A stretch of 64,000 bases of DNA, taken from the NCBI RefSeq assembly GCF_900106045.1, contig NZ_LT629802.1:1736001-1800000 (forward strand), given 5' to 3'. Made by a program: the position numbers and the translations under genes. The notes beneath the pieces were generated by a model. It worked only from the letters and a program-made list of their open reading frames with translations. It ran no database searches and was not told the origin of the DNA. The DNA is from Pseudomonas mucidolens (lineage in GTDB: Bacteria > Pseudomonadota > Gammaproteobacteria > Pseudomonadales > Pseudomonadaceae). Shown piece by piece: positions 56,677-64,000 of this stretch (position 1 is its first letter; each line of letters begins with the position of its first letter).

Positions 56677-56811
56677 TGTGGCGAGCGGGCTTGCCCCGCG
56701 TTGGACTGCGAAGCCGTCCCAGTAAGCCGAATGCGGTGTATCAGAGACTCCGTAGCGGCTGGTTTTTGGGACTGCTTCGCAGTCCAACGCGGGACAAGCC
56801 CGCTCGCCACA
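56677..56811. repeat. REP-like inverted repeat
   Basis: TGTGGCGAGCGGGCTTGCCC is mirrored by GGACAAGCCCGCTCGCCACA, with further pairing inside (CGCGTTGGACTGCGAAG against CTTCGCAGTCCAACGCG). This is a second REP family, different from the GAGCGAGCTTGCTCGCGA type. Confidence 0.85.
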
Positions 56812-56853
56812 GGGAAATTCGTCAGTTTCTGAAAATTGGGTATACCTATGCCG

Positions 56854-57007
56854 AAGGGGCGAGGGGCTGACCGAAGTGTGCTGAGAAAATTGGCGACCTG
56901 AAAAAACCTATTGATTGTGGATTCAAAGCCGTTCTTTTAGGTCGAAAAATGTCTGAAATATCCCCCAATCGGCCCCTCTCCCTCCGGGAGAGGGCTGGGG
57001 TGAGGGC
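56854..57007. repeat. Palindromic intergenic repeat, copy 2
   Basis: Shares GACCGAAGTGTGCTGAGAAA and the following GGCGACCTGAAAAA with copy 1 at 39099-39280, and ends in GGGAGAGGGCTGGGGTGAGG. Its left arm is shortened. Confidence 0.75.
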
Positions 57008-57052
57008 GCCCCGCAGTCAACCTCACCGCCCTTGATCAACCCCGTCCCAGCC

Positions 57053-58315
57053 TCAACCCCCAATCTTCACAAATCCCGGCTTGAGCCCAAACACTTCCAC
57101 CCCCGACGCCGTGGACTGCCCGGTAGTCACCGTCACTCGCTCCACCGGCTTATCCATCGCCTCCCGGTATTCCACGCTCATGTCAGCCGCATCGCGACGA
57201 ATCGCCTGGGCCGGGACAATGATTGCCTGGTCATTGCTGTAAGTGACGATGGTCAACCTTGCGCTCATGCCCAAGCGCACCTTTTGCAACTGCTGCGGAG
57301 TGAGCGTGGGGATCGACAGCGTCACCGGGAACTGTGCACTGCCCTGGCTATCGCTGGACAGTGCCAGGCCGCTGACCACGCTGACCGAACCGTGCAGGCG
57401 TTCGCCGTCGAAACCATCGCCCATGACTTCCACGGCCTGGCCTTGGTGCAATTGATTAATATCCAGTTCCGAGACGTGGGTGACGATTTTCAGGCGTTCG
57501 ATATTGGCCAATCCGAACAGCACCTGGCCTTGGGTGACTTTAGTGCCGCCCTGTATCGGGACGTTGTTGCTGTTTGTGCCTTGCGGCCCATTGCTGCCCG
57601 GCGCCGGAACGATGATGCCGGAGAATGGCGCCTTGACCTCCTTGCCATCGAGCAGGGTGCGCAAGGCCTCATATTTCACCGTGGCGTTGGTCAACTCCAT
57701 ATCGGCGATCTGGCGGTATTCACCTTTGCCTTGTTCCAGGGTTTGTTGCAGTTCACTGCGCGCCGCCGCCAGGTCCAACTGTTGCTGCCGGGCCTGCTGC
57801 TTGAGGTCGTCCAGTTCATTGCGTGGAATGATGCCGCGCTTGAACAGGTTTTCGCTTTCGGTGAGTTTGCGCTGGGTATTGCTGGCGGCCATTTCGGCGG
57901 TACGCAGGTTGCGTCGGGCGCGACTGACTTGCTGGCCGCTGTCCCAGTCCTGCATTTCCTGCACCGTGCGGCGTGCCTTGAGTTGCGCGGAAAGCGCATC
58001 GCGCAGTTGCACTTCGAGGGTCGCCGGGTCCATGCGCAGCAGCACTTGACCGGCGTCGACGCGTTGACCCTGCTCAACCAGATTGGCCTGCACGTTGCCG
58101 TCGAACGGCGCGGTGAGGATGAGGGTGGTCTCGGGCTCGATCTTGCCCACCAAGCCAATTTGGTGCACCAGTGGATCGGGCTTCACCGCCTGCCATTGCT
58201 CGGCGGCGTCGGTTTGTGCAGCGGCAGGCGTCTGGTGGTTGACCAGCGCGATCCCGGCACATGCCAGCAGCACCAGCAATACAGCGCCCGATAGGCGTTT
58301 TTGATTAGTAGTCAT
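57053..58315 (-). CDS. Periplasmic adaptor (MacA/HlyD-type) of a tripartite ABC exporter
   Basis: The 420-residue membrane-fusion protein has an N-terminal anchor helix, a split lipoyl domain (LTAPFDGNVQANLVEQGQRV and VKAPFSGIIVPAPG), a long coiled-coil hairpin (residues about 100-230) and a C-terminal beta-barrel. It links the inner-membrane ABC transporter to the TolC-like protein encoded just upstream. It is last in the four-gene operon and overlaps it by 11 bases. Confidence 0.9.
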   Translation of the reverse strand: MTTNQKRLSGAVLLVLLACAGIALVNHQTPAAAQTDAAEQWQAVKPDPLVHQIGLVGKIEPETTLILTAPFDGNVQANLVEQGQRVDAGQVLLRMDPATLEVQLRDALSAQLKARRTVQEMQDWDSGQQVSRARRNLRTAEMAASNTQRKLTESENLFKRGIIPRNELDDLKQQARQQQLDLAAARSELQQTLEQGKGEYRQIADMELTNATVKYEALRTLLDGKEVKAPFSGIIVPAPGSNGPQGTNSNNVPIQGGTKVTQGQVLFGLANIERLKIVTHVSELDINQLHQGQAVEVMGDGFDGERLHGSVSVVSGLALSSDSQGSAQFPVTLSIPTLTPQQLQKVRLGMSARLTIVTYSNDQAIIVPAQAIRRDAADMSVEYREAMDKPVERVTVTTGQSTASGVEVFGLKPGFVKIGG

Positions 58316-59786
58316 TGAGGGCGATTTCCCAACTTTCGAGTGTCATGCCCAGGGTCAGATCGAGCTGGGTCTGGGCATTCAAATAGGCAATCAGTGCATT
58401 GAGGCGAGCATTTTCAGCGTTACGCAGATCGGCTTCGAAGCTCAGCACCTGGAAGTTGGTGGAGCGTCCGGCGCTGAGTTTATCGCGCTCGATGTCGATC
58501 TTGCGCCTGGACAGCTCGACAGCGCGCTGGGCGATTTCATATTGGCGCCAGCGAGTGCCGAGGTCGCGTACCACGTTGTTGACGTTGCGCTCCAGTTCCT
58601 GGCGGGCATCCGTGATGAGAATGGCCTGGTCCTCTACATTGACCCGCGCGCGAACCTCGGCTTGGCGGGTGCTGATGTCGCCGATCGGAATCTGCACCTG
58701 GATCCCGGTATAGCTGTCCCAGCGCCGGTTATGGGTATTGCCGGTAGCGTTATTGGTGACATCACGCACTTGATTGGCGCCCGCCACCAGGTCGACCCGC
58801 CAGCGCCCGGAGTCTTTGGCAATCACCAGGTTGAGGTCGGCTTGTTGGCTGCCGAGCAGGGTGGCGAGGTAGTCCGGTTGCTGGGTCTGCGCCAGATTGA
58901 AGGCCTGGCGCTTGTCGATATCCATGCGCGAGGCTTCCAGGGCCTCGGTGGCGCGGATTGGTGTCGACAGGTCCAGCGCGAGCAAGCGCAGGAGGCTCAG
59001 GCGGCTGATGTCCAGTTGGTTCTGGGCTTCCTCGACCCCCAGTTGCTGGGTGGCAATGTCGGCTTCGGTCTGGACGATTTCGAACTCGGCCATGCGCCCC
59101 GCATCGATCAGCGCCCTGTTCACCTCCAACAGGGTCATGGAGCGCTTGAGCGCTTCCTGACTGATGCTCAGTTGCTCCTGGGAACGCAGTAGCTCCCGGT
59201 AGGTGGCAATAATTTGACTGATGGTCTGTGCCACGTTTGCCTTGAGATTGAGACGGTTGGCCTGTTCGGCCAGGCGCGACAGGCGGAGCGGGGCGGTGGT
59301 TGCATCCCATCCGGCGCCGCGCATCAGGGGCTGGATGATTGCCAGGTTGAGGCCGTCGCTGCGGTAGCGCCCGGCACGGTCGGCGTTGTTCAGTTGCTGG
59401 GTCCAGGCCATGCTCAGTTGGGTACCGTATTCCCCCAGCAACGTGGCGGCTGGCGCCAGGTTGGCGTTGCGGGCGCGATCTTCGGAGCCCTGGGTGCTGC
59501 GGTAAGAGCTGTTGAGCACCAGTTTGGGGTTGAACGTGTCTTCAGCCACTCGCAGGTCAAACTTCTGCGCCACGCGCTGCAGGTAGGCGCTGCGAATGCG
59601 CGGGTTATTGCGCAGGCCCAGATACACCGCATCACCGAGCGTCAGTGTGGTGACCTGGGCGTTGAGAGACACACCGCGCTCATAGCCGCTGCGGGTAATG
59701 GTCGGGGCCGATGGGCGCAGCTCCCTGTCGGCGGCAAAGCTGGGCAGGCTCAACAGGGCAAGGATCAACAGCAGCGGTTTATTCAT
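58305..59786 (-). CDS. TolC-family outer-membrane protein
   Basis: The 493-residue protein has a signal peptide (LSLPSFAAD) and the twofold outer-membrane efflux structure: NNPRIRSAYLQRVAQKFDLR then an LDLSTPIRATEAL hinge and long alpha-hairpins with ARQELERNVNNVVRDL. The ATG at 59786 is chosen because a signal peptide starts there; it overlaps the permease gene by eight bases. Confidence 0.9.
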   Translation of the reverse strand: MNKPLLLILALLSLPSFAADRELRPSAPTITRSGYERGVSLNAQVTTLTLGDAVYLGLRNNPRIRSAYLQRVAQKFDLRVAEDTFNPKLVLNSSYRSTQGSEDRARNANLAPAATLLGEYGTQLSMAWTQQLNNADRAGRYRSDGLNLAIIQPLMRGAGWDATTAPLRLSRLAEQANRLNLKANVAQTISQIIATYRELLRSQEQLSISQEALKRSMTLLEVNRALIDAGRMAEFEIVQTEADIATQQLGVEEAQNQLDISRLSLLRLLALDLSTPIRATEALEASRMDIDKRQAFNLAQTQQPDYLATLLGSQQADLNLVIAKDSGRWRVDLVAGANQVRDVTNNATGNTHNRRWDSYTGIQVQIPIGDISTRQAEVRARVNVEDQAILITDARQELERNVNNVVRDLGTRWRQYEIAQRAVELSRRKIDIERDKLSAGRSTNFQVLSFEADLRNAENARLNALIAYLNAQTQLDLTLGMTLESWEIALNDY

Positions 59787-60978
59787 CGCGCAACGCCTCC
59801 ACCGGTTGCAAGCGTGACGCCGAGATTGCCGGGTAAATACCGAAAAATAATCCCACCAGCAAGGTGCTGCCCACGCCCAGGGGCAGGGCGGCGACGGCCA
59901 GGGAAAATTGCCAGCCCGACAGCCAGGCATAGAGGTAGGCGGCGCTTATGCCCAGCACCGCACCGCACATCGCACCGACGGCGGTCAAGGTCACCGCTTC
60001 CAGCAGGAACAGATTGCGGATATCCCGTTGGCGAGCGCCAAGGGCCATGCGTATCCCGATCTCCCGGCGGCGCTCCGAGACGTTCATCAGCATCACGTTC
60101 ATCACCCCGACACCCCCGCCCACCAGCGAGATGGCGCCCAGGGCCAACAGCAGATAGGCAAAGGTGCGGCTCTGGCGGGTCATGCCATCGATCATTTGTT
60201 GTGGCACCTGAATGTCGACGTCATGGTCGGTGAACTGCGGCCGCAACGCGGCAGCTGCCTCTCTGGCGACGCGCTCCATATCCTGGCCGGAGGCGGCGCG
60301 GATCACCACGCTGCCGACCTGTGGTGTCGGATAGATGCGGCGCATGCCTTTGGCGGGAATGAACAGCGAGTCGTTGGCTTGCACCGGAATCAGCATCGCC
60401 CGGGGCTGGTCGTGGAGAATGCCGATGACCTCGAACAGATAGTCATTGATCCGCACGCGATCACCCAACTGCAGCGGGTCACCCGGTGTACCCAAGGCCT
60501 GGGTTACCTGTTCGCCGACCACGGCGTAGGTTTGCGCGTTATCGAACTCGGAAAGGAACCGGCCTTCGCGTAGCGACAAACGCATGGCGTCCTTGAGGTC
60601 GGGCGTGCTGCCTACCAGGCTGGCGTTGGTGGTACGGCCATGGAACACCACGGGGCCACTGAACAGGCTAATGGCACCGATATGGGCAATTTGCGGTACG
60701 GCTTTGCGCACCGCCTCCAGATCCAGGCTGGCGGGTCGCGGGGCGCTGCTGTTGCCTTTGGGCGGGAACTGCGCCACCAGGGTATCGGTGCCCATGTCCT
60801 TGAAAATCATTGCGGCATCTTCGGCGGCGTTATGGCCGATATTGATCAGCGCCACCACCGATGAGCTGCCGATCACGATCCCCAACAGTGCGAGGATCGA
60901 ACGCTTGCCCAAGGTCCGCAGGCTGACGAATGCTTCGTGCAGTAATTGGCTCAGGCTCTGTTCGACCCGCAGATTCAT
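59779..60978 (-). CDS. MacB-type ABC transporter permease
   Basis: The 399-residue protein has an N-terminal membrane helix, a large periplasmic MacB_PCD domain (residues about 45-265) and three C-terminal helices of the FtsX type (NVMLMNVSERRREIGIRMAL). Unlike MacB itself, the ATPase is a separate protein. It moves substrate towards the adaptor and TolC-like protein. Confidence 0.92.
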   Translation of the reverse strand: MNLRVEQSLSQLLHEAFVSLRTLGKRSILALLGIVIGSSSVVALINIGHNAAEDAAMIFKDMGTDTLVAQFPPKGNSSAPRPASLDLEAVRKAVPQIAHIGAISLFSGPVVFHGRTTNASLVGSTPDLKDAMRLSLREGRFLSEFDNAQTYAVVGEQVTQALGTPGDPLQLGDRVRINDYLFEVIGILHDQPRAMLIPVQANDSLFIPAKGMRRIYPTPQVGSVVIRAASGQDMERVAREAAAALRPQFTDHDVDIQVPQQMIDGMTRQSRTFAYLLLALGAISLVGGGVGVMNVMLMNVSERRREIGIRMALGARQRDIRNLFLLEAVTLTAVGAMCGAVLGISAAYLYAWLSGWQFSLAVAALPLGVGSTLLVGLFFGIYPAISASRLQPVEALRDE

Positions 60979-61682
60979 AGGCGCCCGGCCTCCTGCACGA
61001 CACCGTTGCGCACCAGGATCTTGCGATTCAGGCGTTCGGCAATGTGCGGGTCATGGGTGACGATGATCAGCGTGACGTGTTGTTCGCGATTGAGGGCCAG
61101 CAGCAGGTCCATGATTTCCTGGGCGGTGTGGTTATCGAGGTTACCGGTGGGTTCGTCGGCGAGAATCACCGAAGGTGCACCCACCAGCGCCCTGGCAATC
61201 GCTACCCGCTGGCGCTGCCCGCCGGAGAGATCGGCAGGGCGATGGTGGGCCCGCTCGGCCAGGCCGACTTGATCGAGCATGTTCAGGGCGCGCTCCAGCG
61301 ACTCATGGCGCGATACTCCGCGATAGCTCAGGGGCAGGGCAACATTGTCCAGGGCGCTGAGACGCGGCAGCAGGTTGAAACTCTGGAAGACGAAGCCGAT
61401 CTGCTGGTTGCGGATCGCGGCGAGCTGATCGGGGGTGGCACTGAAAATGTCGTGGCCGGCAAAGCAGTACGCTCCGCAGTCGGGCAAATCGAGCAGGCCG
61501 AGAATATTCAGCAGGGTACTTTTGCCAGAACCGGAAGCACCGAGGATGCCGCAGCTGTCGCCGCTGGCGATCGACAGGCTGACGTCATTGAGAATCGCCA
61601 GATGCTGCCCGGCCAATTGATAACTTTTGCCGATACCTTGCAGGGAAATGAAGCCTGGGAGCGTTGGGGAGCTTGTCATCAT
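60975..61682 (-). CDS. ABC transporter ATPase (MacB/LolD type)
   Basis: The 235-residue ATPase has Walker A GASGSGKST, signature LSGGQRQRVAIARAL, Walker B VILADEPTGNLD and H-loop VTHDPH. It is first in a four-gene operon running leftward (ATPase, permease, outer-membrane channel, adaptor), and its stop overlaps the permease start. Confidence 0.93.
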   Translation of the reverse strand: MMTSSPTLPGFISLQGIGKSYQLAGQHLAILNDVSLSIASGDSCGILGASGSGKSTLLNILGLLDLPDCGAYCFAGHDIFSATPDQLAAIRNQQIGFVFQSFNLLPRLSALDNVALPLSYRGVSRHESLERALNMLDQVGLAERAHHRPADLSGGQRQRVAIARALVGAPSVILADEPTGNLDNHTAQEIMDLLLALNREQHVTLIIVTHDPHIAERLNRKILVRNGVVQEAGRL

Positions 61683-62038
61683 GACTACGCCTTGCGCTAC
61701 GGCGATCCGAGTCTTCCCCTGAAAATCTTTGTAACAAGTTCAGGGGGGCGCGGGACGGCTGCCAATAGCTGGATTTTATTCTTTTTTTTAAAATATTGTT
61801 TGAATAGTAACCTTGATCAATGGGCTTCGCCAGCCACAGAGATAGAGCGGTTTTTCTCGCCGCACCCAGGAAGATAGTGGAGGGAAAAGCCTTGCAGGTG
61901 TTTAGGGGGCGCCGCTCCTGACGTCCCCGGCACGGCCTTTGGATAGTATGGCGCAGTGTCACTACTTGCTTTCGATCAACGGCCCCGGTATAAAAAATCA
62001 AAATTATTTTTAAAACAATATTCCGCCGTGGAACTGAT
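61683..62038. promoter_or_regulatory. Divergent promoter region of the exporter and TetR genes
   Basis: About 355 bases. An 11-base sequence AAATATTGTTT (61791-61801) recurs inverted as AAAACAATATT (62012-62022), one copy near each start codon. This is a candidate operator pair for the TetR protein. Confidence 0.5.
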
Positions 62039-62794
62039 ATGGCCGTGAAGAAACTCAGTGCTCCAAACGTTACCAAGACCCGATTGCTGGACGCGACAGA
62101 GGCTCTTTTTATCAAGTACGGTTATGACGCCGTCCTGCTGCGGCAAATTACCGAGAAGGCCCAGGTCAATCTCGCGGCGGTGAACTATCACTTCGGGGAC
62201 AAGGATTCCCTGATGAAAACCCTGCTGATGCAACGCCTGGAGCCGCTCAACGAGCAGCGTCTGGAGTTGCTTGCGCGGTGCGAGGCCGAATCCGATGGGC
62301 CGCTGGACTGCGACACGTTGCTCGGTGTGTTATTCGCGCCGGCCATGGGCATGGAACGTGCCGACCCGGCCAGTGGCGAAGGGCGCTCCTTCATTCGGTT
62401 CCTGGGGCGTGTCTACAGCGACACTTCGCCATTTATCCAGGAATACCTCAAGGTTCACTACCAGCCGGTTTTCCAGCGTTTTTTCGAAGCGTTCGCGCAG
62501 GCTTTGCCGGACCTGCCACGTAATGAGCTGGGGGTGCGCCTGCAATTTGCCCTCAAGGCAATCTCCGGAGTAATGGCCGGCACCGAGCTGCGCTTGCTGA
62601 TGAACTCCATGAGTCTGGGCCGCCCGGCCACCGACGCCGAAGTCATGGCCAAGCTGATTACCCTGGTCTCGGCGGCCATTCGGGTACCGCAGCAAAGTCC
62701 GGAAGCCGAATTGGCCCTGGCGCGGGTACTCGATACTCAGCGCGCCATTCGCGAGCAGGCGGCGATGCCCGCACCCGGCAAGGTAGCCCTTTGA
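62039..62794 (+). CDS. TetR-family regulator
   Basis: The 251-residue regulator has an N-terminal HTH (LLDATEALFIKYGYDAVLLR and AQVNLAAVNYHFGDKDSL), like the PsrA-type TetR proteins, and a ligand-binding domain with RSFIRFLGRVYSDTSP. It is divergent from the exporter operon, its probable target. The inducer is unknown. The start at 62039 is the first ATG after the AT-rich promoter. Confidence 0.9.
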   Translation: MAVKKLSAPNVTKTRLLDATEALFIKYGYDAVLLRQITEKAQVNLAAVNYHFGDKDSLMKTLLMQRLEPLNEQRLELLARCEAESDGPLDCDTLLGVLFAPAMGMERADPASGEGRSFIRFLGRVYSDTSPFIQEYLKVHYQPVFQRFFEAFAQALPDLPRNELGVRLQFALKAISGVMAGTELRLLMNSMSLGRPATDAEVMAKLITLVSAAIRVPQQSPEAELALARVLDTQRAIREQAAMPAPGKVAL

Positions 62795-62877
62795 TCGACT
62801 GAAAGCCGGCTCGCCATGCGCCGGCCAGCTTTGTGGGTAAACCGCCCGCCACCCTGCAGACGCAGCCGAACCAGACG

Positions 62878-62907
62878 CAAAAAAAAGCCCGCTGGGGCGG
62901 CGGGCTT
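62878..62907 (-). terminator. Intrinsic terminator for the FUSC gene
   Basis: Stem AAGCCCGC/GCGGGCTT followed, on the minus strand, by eight Ts, about 100 bases past the FUSC stop. Confidence 0.85.
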
Positions 62908-63009
62908 GATGTGCAGCGTTTGTAACGGATGAGGCTTCACACTACGTTTGTGGATGTGAATAAAGTGTGAAAAAAAAGTAAGAGAGTTTGTATGGGTTTG
63001 CTATCGCTA

Positions 63010-64000
63010 TTAGATCTTCCATCTTCCCGAGCTTTTCGCCAACCGACCGCTCATCGCATCCACGTTCGCCGCCAACTGCAACGTCAACAAACGGTAACCA
63101 TCCAGCGCATTGTGGACTGGAGCCGCCAACCCCGGCTCGGCCGTCGGCGTGCCGCTGGGTCGCTCAAGACGCTGGGTCGCGCCCGATTTCAGGGCCCTTG
63201 CCATCCCAATCAACTGCACCCGGATCTGCCGATGCTCAGCCTTGAGTGCCAGCTGCATTCGGGCCATCGCCTGTGCGTCTCGTGGATCAGGACGCGTATT
63301 GCCGAGAATCTCCAGGGTGCTGATGCACATCCGCAAGTGGCGCTGGATCGAATCCAGTTCGGTCATGGAAATCCGTACTTCCTTGGACACCGACGGCATC
63401 AACGAACGCAGTTGCAGCATGACCGCATTCAAGCGGTTGAGCAGCTTGAGGTGTTCATCGTCGGTCATCGACTGGCCATTGATCGTCCGGCTGTAGAGCG
63501 TCGCGCAATCCCGTAGCGCGCTGGCCAGGTTGTAGCGCCAGGAATACACGGCATACAGCGGCAGGGCGAAGGAAAACGCCAGGGCCAGGGCGATGCCGAT
63601 CAGAATATCGACGGTGCGCCACAAACCATCGGACAGTGGATTCTCACCATGCCCGGCGACGATAAATACGGTGATACCCGACAGTAGCGCGGTGTACCCA
63701 CCTTTGCCGATGGCGTGGTAGGAAAAGAACCCGCACACCACTGACATCAACAGATAGGTCAGCAGCGGTAAGCCCAGGTAGGCCTGTTGGGCGACCAGCA
63801 GCAAACCGACGCTGGCACCGATCAGAGTGCCATAAGCGCGTTCAACGGCTTTTTTGCCGATATTGCCGTGATGCTGCAAACCGCCGATCACCACCAGCAT
63901 CGTCACCGAAGCCCATTCGCCGTGGGGAAAATTTAGGCCGGTGGTCAGCAGGATGGTTGCCAGCAAGCCGATGGACACGCGGACCGCATGGATCAATTTG
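63010..64000 (-). CDS. FUSC family membrane protein, 5' end outside the window
   Basis: About 330 residues are visible on the minus strand, open to the window edge, so the start is upstream. They include membrane helices (VSIGLLATILL, WASVTMLVVIGG, AYGTLIGASVGLLLV, and two more) and a long cytoplasmic helical tail (residues about 160-328). This matches the FUSC/YccS-type (fusaric-acid-resistance or aromatic-acid-exporter) group. The substrate is unknown. Confidence 0.85.
   Translation of the reverse strand, partial: KLIHAVRVSIGLLATILLTTGLNFPHGEWASVTMLVVIGGLQHHGNIGKKAVERAYGTLIGASVGLLLVAQQAYLGLPLLTYLLMSVVCGFFSYHAIGKGGYTALLSGITVFIVAGHGENPLSDGLWRTVDILIGIALALAFSFALPLYAVYSWRYNLASALRDCATLYSRTINGQSMTDDEHLKLLNRLNAVMLQLRSLMPSVSKEVRISMTELDSIQRHLRMCISTLEILGNTRPDPRDAQAMARMQLALKAEHRQIRVQLIGMARALKSGATQRLERPSGTPTAEPGLAAPVHNALDGYRLLTLQLAANVDAMSGRLAKSSGRWKI

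Larger units (their letters stand above)
56595..57052. other. Intergenic repeat-rich region
   Basis: About 460 bases with no supported gene: an inverted repeat at 56677-56811 and repeat copy 2 at 56854-57007 fill most of it. Confidence 0.7.

Noticed and set aside
57032..58294. A 420-codon plus-strand frame opposite the adaptor gene
   Set aside because: Antisense of a protein with clear lipoyl and coiled-coil domains; the product is a His/Gln-rich artefact.

Overview
The window looks like chromosome of a denitrifying Pseudomonas of the fluorescens group. The evidence is high GC coding sequence, REP/REPIN repeats built on GAGCGAGCTTGCTCGCGA, and nir/nor/nos gene content and order matching known Pseudomonas denitrifiers. 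No plasmid or phage backbone is visible.

Layout. 1-4609: housekeeping or accessory genes (DUF488, two GNAT acetyltransferases, a divergent NarL-type regulator and hybrid kinase pair, a lipoprotein). 4610-8540: a lower-GC scar with a broken rhs 3' end, a second decayed rhs fragment, a probable double-hotdog protein and an AA10-type LPMO-like protein. 8545-47230: a denitrification supercluster of about 39 kb. Its parts are PCuAC/SCO1 copper chaperones; a CopD-like membrane gene; a HemN paralogue without radical-SAM cysteines plus hemN; nirSMCFDLGHJEN; nirQ-norE-norF (norF apparently frameshifted); norCB-norD; dnr with two small flanking coupled ORFs; nnrS plus a second CopD-like gene; a Ric/DnrN-like hemerythrin divergent from norR; a pdxH-like gene with moaB-moeA-ubiU-ubiV-ubiT; and nosRZDFYL. 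47452-64000: general genes (ggt, tRNA-Cys, an isochorismatase-fold protein, a LysE exporter, aldose mutarotase and an SDR, DUF1652, a flavoprotein, a TetR-controlled tripartite ABC exporter, and a truncated FUSC gene at the edge).

How it works together. NirS (with heme d1 made by NirDLGH, NirF, NirJ, NirE and NirN, and electrons from NirM) reduces nitrite to NO. NorCB reduces NO to N2O. NosZ, served by NosR, the NosDFY copper/sulfur-cluster maturation system and NosL, reduces N2O to N2. HemN supplies heme without oxygen, MoaB/MoeA supply molybdenum cofactor (for a nitrate reductase not in this window), and UbiUVT make ubiquinone without oxygen. Seven TTGAN8(G/A)TCAA-like Dnr/Anr boxes were found by eye. 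Six sit about 62-73 nt from a start codon, and one lies in the nirS/nirQ divergent region. They tie the cluster, including the unexplained genes, into one regulon.

Most interesting points: the SAM-less HemN paralogue co-transcribed with hemN; a PNP-oxidase-like gene (an O2-using family) heading an anaerobic operon; the G8 frameshift in norF; a 29-codon membrane ORF coupled to dnr; a 650 bp nested palindrome between norF and norC; and an LPMO-like protein whose copper histidine is not at the predicted mature N-terminus. All family calls are from reading motifs; no database search was run.
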